From Saprospiraceae bacterium (GTDB lineage: Bacteria > Bacteroidota > Bacteroidia > Chitinophagales > Saprospiraceae), in NCBI GenBank assembly GCA_007134625.1, contig SLKL01000435.1:1-6496 (forward strand): 6,496 nt of DNA, in the 5' to 3' direction. The notes under the pieces are model-generated. The model ran no database searches. It saw only the letters and a program-made list of their open reading frames with translations, and was not told where the DNA came from. The translations under genes and the position numbers were made by a program. Positions 1-5,552 of this stretch are shown piece after piece; positions within the stretch are counted from its first letter, which is position 1, and each line of letters begins with the position of its first letter.

Positions 1-1819
1 CAATCTCAACGAAAGGATCGAATGCGTTCAATTCTTCCGGTAAGACAGAAAACCCAGCTGTAGGACCATCTAGTATTTCAATATAAGATGGGAAAAAACG
101 GGAAGCTTCACAGCCAAATGGCGAAACAACCTCAATAAGAATATCGTATAATCCTGGCGTTTCATACTCATTTTCGGCATTAACCCCTTCAGCAGATGTC
201 CCATCACCGAATGACCAGGTAATTTCATAATCATCTGACAGGTATTCAGACAAATTGGTAAATCTGATAGTCTCCGGACTGCAACCAATAAACTTTTGGG
301 GTTCGACTATGATAATGTCCGGAAGGGGAAAATAGGGCACTACATCCTCAACTGTATCTTCACAACCATTATCATCAGTAATAGTCAGAGTAACGGGCTT
401 TATGCCTGATGTAGAAAACTCAAATTCCGGATTAGTCTGACTTGAAGTTCTGTCTTGCTTAAATCTCCAGTCTCTGGAAACAATTTCACTTTCCGGTGCA
501 AGGGAATTGTCCAAAAAGGCAACCGGACCTGACGAGCAAGTATCGTAGTCAAAACTAAAACCTGCTTCAATACCCGGAAAAAGATTTACTTCAATAAGGG
601 CTGTATCAGAGCAACCAGACTGTCCTGGATTCAATACAAGCTTGCCATCATAAGTACCGGTTTCCGGAAAACTAAAACTGCCATTGAAAGCAGTACTCGT
701 CAAAGTATCATTTTCCAGAAAGAAGTCCCATTTTACTTCTTCTATTCGTCCACCTGAAAGTGCCCGACTTTCATTAATTATGGTCACGTCTAATTTGCCG
801 CAAAAGTTAAGTATATAAGTGTCCGGCATCCTGAAGTCATCTGACCTCACACTCGCCTCCAATAAACTTTCGCAGTTGCTTACATTAAACTGAAAGTCTC
901 GTCTGATCGTACTCACCAATTGTCCATTGAAAAATTGTTGAACCTGAACGCCAACGACAAACTGACCACTAACATTAGGTGTGCCGGCAATCAATCCTGT
1001 CGAAGAATTAATATCTACCCTGGGATCACCACCCAACGGATTATTACTAACGTAAGGGGGGAAGAACGAAACTTCATTATATGGCGGGAAAGGAGCAGGC
1101 TGAGGAGCAACACCATTAGGTCCAAAAGCTGCGCCGGGTGGATCATCAGGTCTTGATCCTCCCAATCCACCACCAAGAAAGGGATTGTAAAATGAGTAAA
1201 CCAACTGGGTATTATCTGAATTATCCGATGCGGAATGATCAAAACTAAAAGGAAAATTATTACAAATCAACACAGGAGGAAATTCGTCAAAAACGGGACT
1301 ATCTATACACAACTGCTGAGCTAAGGGAGTAATTTCTACAAAATAGGTTGCTCCAGAAGCGCCGGGATCAAATATATTAAAAATTGTATTATTTCTGCAA
1401 CATCTCTGATATACCAGAAAGTAAGATTCATCAGAAACCGGTAGGCTTACTCTAAAACGGTAAGTGCCACTTTCAACACATAGATTAGAGGGGACTACCT
1501 GACATGGGTTTTGAGGTTCTATATCAATTCTTTGAATCTCAGGTGGATCAAGAATAATCATATCCTCCAAACGGGTGGAGCCCCCGTCTGAAAATACAGT
1601 GATTTTTCCTGTAACAGGAGAAGGGCTCTGAGAATCAAATGGAGCTCCTATACTTGCACAATCCCGATAAACAATGAGAGTTATTTCGTATTCTCCGGGT
1701 GAAGTACAGCGGTAAGTCATATCTGCACCTACTATATGAGCACTATTTCCCATCTGATAAACCGAAGCTAATATCAGAATTAGAAAAATTAATTTTTTAA
1801 AAAGTATCTTTGCGCTCAT
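1..1819 (-). CDS. Secreted PKD/Ig-like repeat surface protein, N-terminal 606 codons (partial)
   Basis: Reading the minus strand from 1819 gives one uninterrupted frame to the window edge; the C-terminus is missing. The ATG is the earliest possible start because an in-frame TAG (1822-1820) directly precedes it. Residues 1-27 look like a Sec signal peptide: Lys at 4, 8 and 9, a hydrophobic LIFLILILA core, and likely cleavage before HIVGADMTYRC. The mature start (HIVGADMTYRC, then IVYRDC) and the YQRCCRNN motif (137-144) are typical of large Bacteroidota exported proteins annotated as PKD or gliding-motility-associated. Residues about 262-315 resemble a putative Ig (He_PIG-like) domain (STGLIAGTPNVSGQF). 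PKD-like units follow at about 340-415, 420-495 and 500-580; the last has the classic WSFGDG (535-540), and another begins near 588 (TAGFSV). Paired cysteines suggest disulfides outside the cytoplasm. By family, export by the type IX system with a C-terminal sorting domain is likely, but that end is not visible. Ligand or role (adhesion, motility) is unknown. Confidence 0.9.
   Translation of the reverse strand, partial: MSAKILFKKLIFLILILASVYQMGNSAHIVGADMTYRCTSPGEYEITLIVYRDCASIGAPFDSQSPSPVTGKITVFSDGGSTRLEDMIILDPPEIQRIDIEPQNPCQVVPSNLCVESGTYRFRVSLPVSDESYFLVYQRCCRNNTIFNIFDPGASGATYFVEITPLAQQLCIDSPVFDEFPPVLICNNFPFSFDHSASDNSDNTQLVYSFYNPFLGGGLGGSRPDDPPGAAFGPNGVAPQPAPFPPYNEVSFFPPYVSNNPLGGDPRVDINSSTGLIAGTPNVSGQFVVGVQVQQFFNGQLVSTIRRDFQFNVSNCESLLEASVRSDDFRMPDTYILNFCGKLDVTIINESRALSGGRIEEVKWDFFLENDTLTSTAFNGSFSFPETGTYDGKLVLNPGQSGCSDTALIEVNLFPGIEAGFSFDYDTCSSGPVAFLDNSLAPESEIVSRDWRFKQDRTSSQTNPEFEFSTSGIKPVTLTITDDNGCEDTVEDVVPYFPLPDIIIVEPQKFIGCSPETIRFTNLSEYLSDDYEITWSFGDGTSAEGVNAENEYETPGLYDILIEVVSPFGCEASRFFPSYIEILDGPTAGFSVLPEELNAFDPFVEI
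1805..1812 (+). promoter_or_regulatory. Candidate Bacteroidota -7 box for tsaC
   Basis: TATCTTTG matches the Bacteroidota -7 consensus TAnnTTTG exactly. It lies 62 bp upstream of the tsaC ATG, which would give a leader of roughly 55 nt. No clear -33 TTG/TTTG element is seen at the right distance, so the call rests on one box. The box sits inside the first codons of the divergent surface-protein gene, so the two 5' ends would overlap. No matching box was found for the minus-strand gene. Confidence 0.4.
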
Positions 1820-1874
1820 CTATCAATGCGTTCTCTTTATTGTTTTTTATTTTTTTAACTACAAAGCACTATTA

Positions 1875-2444
1875 ATGAATAAATTCGAACAAGCGATTAA
1901 TACCTTAAAAGACGGAGGAGTTATCTTACACCCTACAGATACCGTTTGGGGTATTGCTTGCGACCCTTTTAACGAAAATGCAATAACAAAAGTACAGCAA
2001 ATTAAGGAACGTTCACAAGATCAACCTTTTCTTTTGATGGTTAGTTCAATAGAAGTACTGAAAGAGTATGTGGATAGCATTCATCCCAGAGTTGAGACTT
2101 TACTGAGTTTACACAACAGACCCCTAACCATAATTTACCCAAAAGCAAAAAACCTCAAACCACCTCTTGTTAATGATAAAGGCGGTGTAGCTATCAGAAT
2201 AGTGAAAAGCGGAAGCTGTAAAAAACTTCTTGAAGCATGGGGTGGTCCTTTACTCTCTACCTCAGCCAATGTTCATGGAGATCCTACCCCCAACCATTTT
2301 GGGGAGATAAGCTCACAAGTCATAAGACAAAGTGACTTTACATTTCCCATTGATAAATCAGAGAAATCAGGAAAAGCTCAGGCTCCTTCTGCCATTGCAA
2401 AATATCACCCTAAAACAGGAGAATTAGATTTTATACGTGAGTAA
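1875..2444 (+). CDS. tsaC: L-threonylcarbamoyladenylate synthase (TsaC/Sua5/YrdC family)
   Basis: This 189-residue protein makes threonylcarbamoyl-AMP from L-threonine, bicarbonate and ATP. That is the first step of the t6A modification at position 37 of tRNAs reading ANN codons; it acts in the cytoplasm and hands its product to the TsaB/TsaD complex. Almost the whole protein is a YrdC domain: HPTDTVWG (19-26), the KER basic motif followed by PF (44-52), VAIRIV (105-110), and GPLLSTSAN (124-132) followed by HGDPTP. The length matches the short TsaC form; the extra C-terminal domain of Sua5 is absent. Trp25 replaces the more common Tyr of PTDTVYG, a variant I recall as usual in Bacteroidota. 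The ATG chosen gives a normal N-terminus and no upstream ATG is in frame nearby. It is divergent from the surface protein and followed by a long repeat-filled gap, so it is probably monocistronic. YciO-like paralogues share the fold, so exact activity is inferred. Confidence 0.9.
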   Translation: MNKFEQAINTLKDGGVILHPTDTVWGIACDPFNENAITKVQQIKERSQDQPFLLMVSSIEVLKEYVDSIHPRVETLLSLHNRPLTIIYPKAKNLKPPLVNDKGGVAIRIVKSGSCKKLLEAWGGPLLSTSANVHGDPTPNHFGEISSQVIRQSDFTFPIDKSEKSGKAQAPSAIAKYHPKTGELDFIRE

Positions 2445-2450
2445 ATATTT

Positions 2451-2499
2451 GGCTACTGGCTTCTGGCTACTGGCTTTTAGCTTCTGGCTGCTGGCTTCT
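2451..2499. repeat. Seven tandem heptamers, consensus GGCTNCT
   Basis: Seven consecutive 7-bp units begin 6 bp after the tsaC stop: GGCTACT, GGCTTCT, GGCTACT, GGCTTTT, AGCTTCT, GGCTGCT, GGCTTCT. Variation is mostly at the fifth base. The array is non-coding here. It could expand or contract by slippage, but it is too far from the next start (purA) to act obviously as a phase-variation switch. Confidence 0.85.
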
Positions 2500-2509
2500 T
2501 GCACAACTT

Positions 2510-2532
2510 ATTGATTCATTGCATGAATCAAT
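2510..2532. repeat. Perfect hairpin, 10-bp stem with 3-nt loop
   Basis: ATTGATTCAT and ATGAATCAAT are exact reverse complements around a TGC loop. It lies 65 bp after the tsaC stop. No T-tract follows, so it is not a canonical intrinsic terminator, though it could stabilise the tsaC 3' end. Its right arm overlaps the first two bases of the palindromic element that starts at 2531. Confidence 0.7.
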
Positions 2533-2712
2533 GAGTCCACTCCGTAAACCCTTTTCGTCATGAAAATGAGCGAAAAATTCAAGATCGAGGAAGAAGGGAA
2601 AATATTCCGCAGGCGTAGCCATAGCTACGTTGAGGAAAGATTTTACCTAATGACGAAGATATTGGATTTTGCAGCAATTTGTAATAGAAAGGGGTTTTCG
2701 GAGTGGACTCAT
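2531..2712. mobile_element. 182-bp palindromic MITE-like repeat with 26-bp terminal inverted repeats
   Basis: The left arm (2531-2556, starting ATGAGTCCACTCCG) and right arm (2687-2712, ending CGGAGTGGACTCAT) are reverse complements at 24 of 26 positions. The element is symmetric about 2621.5: a perfect 6-bp hairpin (CGTAGC, CATA loop, GCTACG, 2614-2629) sits exactly at its centre. Another imperfect pair, 2572-2586 with 2658-2672, matches at 12 of 15. The whole unit could therefore fold as one long interrupted hairpin. It encodes no transposase. A clear target-site duplication was not found. From memory, similar text occurs between genes in other Bacteroidota; this needs a genome search. Alternatives are a REP-like or RNA-level hairpin element. 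Confidence 0.6.
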
Positions 2713-2794
2713 CACTTAACTCTTACCTTCTGATTCCCGAAACATTTTGTGTTACACTACAAGTTGTTATTAGTCACACAATGCTTTAAATTAA

Positions 2795-2845
2795 GTAACT
2801 ATTTAGTAGTTGACCCCTGAAAAGGTCATAGGTCGTAAAAGTTAC
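2795..2845. repeat. Dispersed repeat A, copy 1 (51 bp, with internal inverted repeats)
   Basis: This copy aligns with 3057-3107 over 51 bp, sharing GTAACTATTTAG at the left and a long identical block around TGAAAAGGTCATAGGTC. It is itself nested-palindromic: GTAACT (2795-2800) pairs with AGTTAC (2840-2845), and TGACC (2811-2815) pairs with GGTCA (2824-2828). Two TAATGTT heptamers follow at 2846-2859. Function unknown. Confidence 0.7.
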
Positions 2846-2868
2846 TAATGTTTAATGTTTAATTATTT

Positions 2869-2903
2869 GTATGGTTCTAAACCAATAAAACATCTAAAAT
2901 CGC
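2869..2903. repeat. Direct repeat B, copy 1 (35 bp)
   Basis: This copy matches 2944-2978 at 31 of 35 positions without gaps, starting GTATGGTTCTAAA and ending TCTAAAATCGC. Both copies are followed by a short stretch containing TCGGTGTTCG. No reading frame of note runs through it. Confidence 0.7.
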
Positions 2904-2920
2904 CTCGTCGGTGTTCGGTG

Positions 2921-2942
2921 TTTAAATCAGATGTGATTTAAA
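2921..2942. repeat. Perfect hairpin, 9-bp stem with 4-nt loop
   Basis: TTTAAATCA and TGATTTAAA are exact reverse complements around GATG. The hairpin lies in the 40-bp spacer between the two copies of direct repeat B. It is AT-rich with no downstream T-tract, so a terminator role is not supported. Confidence 0.6.
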
Positions 2943-2943
2943 G

Positions 2944-2978
2944 GTATGGTTCTAAATCAATACCACTTCTAAAATCGC
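2944..2978. repeat. Direct repeat B, copy 2 (35 bp)
   Basis: Second copy of the 2869-2903 unit, differing at four positions. It begins two bases after the end of the TTTAAATCA hairpin and runs into a 7-bp-periodic stretch at 2983-3010. Confidence 0.7.
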
Positions 2979-2982
2979 ATAT

Positions 2983-3010
2983 CGTTAATCGGTGTTCGTT
3001 AATCAGTGCC
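2983..3010. repeat. Alternating heptamers CGTTAAT / CGGTGTT
   Basis: Four 7-bp units in register: CGTTAAT, CGGTGTT, CGTTAAT, CAGTGCC. The first and third are identical, and all four start with C. The array is short and degenerate, so the call rests on period rather than copy number. Confidence 0.45.
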
Positions 3011-3012
3011 TG

Positions 3013-3033
3013 CCCCCAACTGAGGTTGGCGGG
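3013..3033. repeat. GC-rich hairpin in an AT-rich spacer
   Basis: CCAAC (3016-3020) pairs with GTTGG (3025-3029) around TGAG. The stem can continue past a C-C mismatch into CC/GG pairs. It stands out as G+C-rich against its surroundings. The following bases (TTCAATTTAG) are not a real T-tract, so it is recorded as a repeat or structure, not a terminator. Confidence 0.5.
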
Positions 3034-3056
3034 TTCAATTTAGATGTTTAATGTTT

Positions 3057-3107
3057 GTAACTATTTAGAAATTGACTCTGAAAAGGTCATAGGTCCTAAA
3101 TAATTAC
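3057..3107. repeat. Dispersed repeat A, copy 2 (51 bp)
   Basis: Partner of 2795-2845, in the same orientation. The internal TGACC/GGTCA pairing is damaged here (TGACT), so this copy folds less well than copy 1. Two related heptamers, GATGTTT and AATGTTT (3043-3056), come immediately before it, whereas in copy 1 similar heptamers come immediately after. The two copies bracket the B repeats. Confidence 0.7.
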
Positions 3108-3203
3108 AAAATTAAAAGATATTAGCTACAAACTAAAAGGCTTTTTTCTGCAAATCATAGTCATTATATATTTAAAAAAATAAATATTGTCATAGAATGG
3201 ACT

Positions 3204-3211
3204 TACCTTTG
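3204..3211 (+). promoter_or_regulatory. Candidate Bacteroidota -7 box for purA
   Basis: TACCTTTG is an exact TAnnTTTG match, 26 bp upstream of the purA ATG. This would place transcription start near 3218 with a leader of about 20 nt. The AT-rich run before it (3160-3190) contains a TTG at 3187-3189, but only 14 nt separate the two, shorter than the usual -33/-7 spacing, so the upstream element is uncertain. No purine-repressor-like operator or riboswitch fold was recognised. Confidence 0.5.
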
Positions 3212-3237
3212 CGGCTTCTAAAACGTAAGAAATTCAA

Positions 3238-4509
3238 ATGGCTGTTGATGTATTACTCGGTCTCCAATGGGGGGACGAAGGAAAAGGAAAAATAGTTGAT
3301 CACTTATCTGATCAGTACGATGCTATCTGCAGATTTCAGGGTGGACCCAACGCAGGTCACACCATCATCATTGGAAATGATAAGCATGTATTGCACACTA
3401 TACCATCCGGTGTTTTTCGATCGGGAATAAAAAACGTAGTCGGTAACGGAGTGGTAATTGATCCCATAACATTTGAAAAAGAGATTAATGGGCTGCTAAA
3501 ATCCGGTCTGGATTGCAGATCAAATCTCTATATTTCAAAAAAAGCGCACCTAATACTGCCTACACACAGGTATCTGGATGCTGCCTCTGAAGCGCAGAAA
3601 GGGGATGCGAAAATAGGTTCAACTCTTAGGGGAATTGGTCCAACATACATGGACAAAACAGGGCGTAACGGACTGAGGGTAGGCGACTTGTTAGCAGGTG
3701 ATTTTGAGGACAGGTACCAAAACCTGAAGAAGAAGCATCTGAATCTCGCTGAAATTTACCCAAAAATCGATTTTGACCTGCAAGCGGAGGAAGAAAAGTG
3801 GTTTGCGGCAGTTGAAACGCTAAAGCAGTTACAGATTATTGATGGGGAGTACTTTATCAATGATTTAATCAATACCGGAAAAAAGGTCCTCGCTGAGGGT
3901 GCACAGGGTTCCATGCTGGATATCACTTACGGAACTTATCCATTTGTTACCTCTTCCAATACCATCACTGCAGGAGTATGTACCGGACTTGGCATACCCC
4001 CGCAAGCTATCCGCAGGGTAATAGGAATCACCAAAGCTTATTGTACAAGAGTAGGCAGTGGGCCATTCCCAACAGAACTTTTTGATGAGACCGGTAGAGC
4101 CATTATGACTGAAGGTAAAGAATACGGCGCTACCACAGGAAGAGAGAGACGCTGCGGATGGATCGACCTCCCACAGCTGAAATATGTAATTATGCTCAAT
4201 GGAGTCACTGAACTCGTCATTACTAAATTGGATGTACTTACTATTCTGGAAAGCTTTAAGGCAGGAACGGCATATACTCTGGCGAATGGTGACAAAACCA
4301 ATCGACTACCCTTCGACTTGATCGATGGAATCAAAGAGGCTGAATACCAATCCTTTGATTCCTGGAATCAGCCCATAGAAAATGCAAAAAGTTACGATGA
4401 CTTACCTGCAGAAGCCTTGAATTATCTGGACTTTCTGGAAAGAGAACTAAATACTCCAATTAAAATGGTATCAGTTGGTCCGGAGCGAAATCAAACAATC
4501 ATCCGTTAA
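3238..4509 (+). CDS. purA: Adenylosuccinate synthetase
   Basis: This cytoplasmic enzyme catalyses IMP + aspartate + GTP to adenylosuccinate + GDP + phosphate, the first committed step from IMP to AMP. Its 423 residues are close to the family's usual 430 or so. The N-terminus carries the phosphate-binding loop QWGDEGKGK (10-18) with catalytic Asp13, then GGPNAGHT (35-42) with catalytic His41, both at the same numbering as in E. coli. Other signatures are STLRGIGP (128-135), Arg143 of the subunit-crossing IMP site, EGAQG (220-224), VGSGPFPTE (272-280), the aspartate-binding loop region TTGRERRCGW (299-308), guanine-recognition TKLD (329-332), and SVGPER near the C-terminus (412-417). No catalytic residue appears to be missing. 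It is preceded by a repeat-rich gap with a probable own promoter, and followed by nusB and guaA on the same strand. Confidence 0.97.
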   Translation: MAVDVLLGLQWGDEGKGKIVDHLSDQYDAICRFQGGPNAGHTIIIGNDKHVLHTIPSGVFRSGIKNVVGNGVVIDPITFEKEINGLLKSGLDCRSNLYISKKAHLILPTHRYLDAASEAQKGDAKIGSTLRGIGPTYMDKTGRNGLRVGDLLAGDFEDRYQNLKKKHLNLAEIYPKIDFDLQAEEEKWFAAVETLKQLQIIDGEYFINDLINTGKKVLAEGAQGSMLDITYGTYPFVTSSNTITAGVCTGLGIPPQAIRRVIGITKAYCTRVGSGPFPTELFDETGRAIMTEGKEYGATTGRERRCGWIDLPQLKYVIMLNGVTELVITKLDVLTILESFKAGTAYTLANGDKTNRLPFDLIDGIKEAEYQSFDSWNQPIENAKSYDDLPAEALNYLDFLERELNTPIKMVSVGPERNQTIIR

Positions 4510-4605
4510 TTTTATATAAAATAATGAAGTTTTACACGATCAAACTACCTGCAATAGTGATCAATTGTATTACTTTGTGATATCAAAAGTTAAGCTTACT
4601 TCAAA
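4510..4605. other. purA-nusB spacer, no clear signal
   Basis: This 96-bp AT-rich gap starts with a 12-bp all-AT palindrome (TTTTATATAAAA, 4510-4521), too weak for a terminator. TACTTTG at 4571-4577 is one base short of a TAnnTTTG box, so a weak separate promoter for nusB is possible but not supported. No small reading frame or RNA gene was seen. Confidence 0.4.
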
Positions 4606-5541
4606 ATGTTGAGTAGAAGAAACGTACGCATCAAAGTGATGCAATTGTTATACAGCCTGAGTTCCGATGAAAAACTTACCCCATCAGTACTGACTCAGCT
4701 TTATAAAAGAGGGGTGGATAAATCCTTCGAATTACTCCTGTTTACGCTTTACCTCCTTATGAGAATAAGCCGGATTGCCCTAGAGGAAGAAGAAAAGCGA
4801 AAAAAGAAATTACTCCCTAAAGAAGAAGACCGTAAGTTCACTCCCAAGCTTTATGAAAACGAGCTCATAGCATCACTTGAGGCCTCTGACATACTTTCAA
4901 AAACAATTGACAAAAAGGGATTCAGTACAAAAGTAGATGCCGATGTACTCAGGGAAATTTACAGGAAATTTTCAAAAACAGAGGAATACAAAAACTATTT
5001 GAATTCCAAATCCGATACAAAAGCCCACATGAAGGCATTATTGGATCTTTTCAGGTTTTTGAGAAAAAATGAAATTTTTACGGAGCTCCTGGAGGACCAT
5101 TACAGCAACTTTGAAGACGACAAGTCTTTAATTGTAGGTTCAGTAAAACGAGTTTTAAAGGAATTACCAGACAGCGAAGGGGACGTTTTATCTACTCACT
5201 ATCCTGATGATGAAACATGGAAAGAGTTCGGCTTGAATTTATTGGAACTGACTGTAGAAAAAGATCACGAAATCACTGAGCTGATTAATCCTGTTTTAGA
5301 AAACTGGGACGCTGAACGACTGGCTACCTTAGACACGATTTTACTGAAAATGGCACTTTGTGAAATGCTGCACTTTCCAAGTATTCCAACAAAGGTTACT
5401 ATCAACGAATATTTAGAGGTGGCAAAAAACTACAGCACAGCCAAAAGTAAAGATTTCATAAACGGGATACTCGACAAGTTACTTACTGATCTTACAGCAA
5501 GCGGAAAAATTGTAAAAAAAGGTCGAGGCCTTGTTGACTAA
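4606..5541 (+). CDS. nusB: Transcription antitermination factor NusB, extended Bacteroidota form
   Basis: NusB binds the boxA RNA of ribosomal RNA leaders together with S10 (NusE) and supports antitermination and rRNA maturation. At 311 residues it is about twice the usual 140. The canonical first helix is visible at 3-18 (SRRNVRIKVMQLLYSL). The conserved C-terminal half is at about 217-292: the ENWDAERLATLDTILLKMAL helix, the IPTKVTINEYLEVAKNYST segment, and KDFINGILDKL. Between them, residues about 40-210 are a charged, mostly helical-looking insertion (for example EEEEKRKKK at 60-68) with no motif I recognise. This architecture is, to my knowledge, normal in Bacteroidota rather than a fusion. 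The ATG gives the expected MLSRR start. The gene lies 96 bp after purA and 11 bp before guaA, so it is probably co-transcribed with guaA. Whether the insertion changes RNA or S10 binding cannot be told from sequence. Confidence 0.9.
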   Translation: MLSRRNVRIKVMQLLYSLSSDEKLTPSVLTQLYKRGVDKSFELLLFTLYLLMRISRIALEEEEKRKKKLLPKEEDRKFTPKLYENELIASLEASDILSKTIDKKGFSTKVDADVLREIYRKFSKTEEYKNYLNSKSDTKAHMKALLDLFRFLRKNEIFTELLEDHYSNFEDDKSLIVGSVKRVLKELPDSEGDVLSTHYPDDETWKEFGLNLLELTVEKDHEITELINPVLENWDAERLATLDTILLKMALCEMLHFPSIPTKVTINEYLEVAKNYSTAKSKDFINGILDKLLTDLTASGKIVKKGRGLVD

Positions 5542-5552
5542 ATACATTCTCT

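Noticed and set aside
70..288. Minus-strand open frame of 72 codons
   Set aside because: It is out of frame with the surface-protein gene on the same strand, whose translation through this stretch gives a clear PKD domain with WSFGDG.
920..1242. Overlapping plus- and minus-strand frames of 78 and 75 codons
   Set aside because: Both are shadows of the surface-protein gene; their translations are low in protein-like character and match no family I know.
2510..2532. Hairpin as intrinsic terminator of tsaC
   Set aside because: The stem is perfect but AT-rich and is followed by GAGTCCACTCC rather than a T-tract.
2795..3107. CRISPR-like array
   Set aside because: Only two copies of each repeat, unequal spacing, imperfect matches and no cas genes in the window.
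3123..3147. Possible terminator near AAAAGGCTTTTTT upstream of purA
   Set aside because: The T-run is present, but only three or four bases of stem (AGC/GCT) can pair before it, and no gene ends nearby to need it.
3112..3237. Purine riboswitch or PurR operator before purA
   Set aside because: The predicted leader is only about 20 nt and no conserved purine-aptamer core or palindromic operator could be seen.
4038..4334. Minus-strand frame of 98 codons
   Set aside because: It lies antisense within purA, over its most conserved C-terminal motifs, and has no signal of its own.
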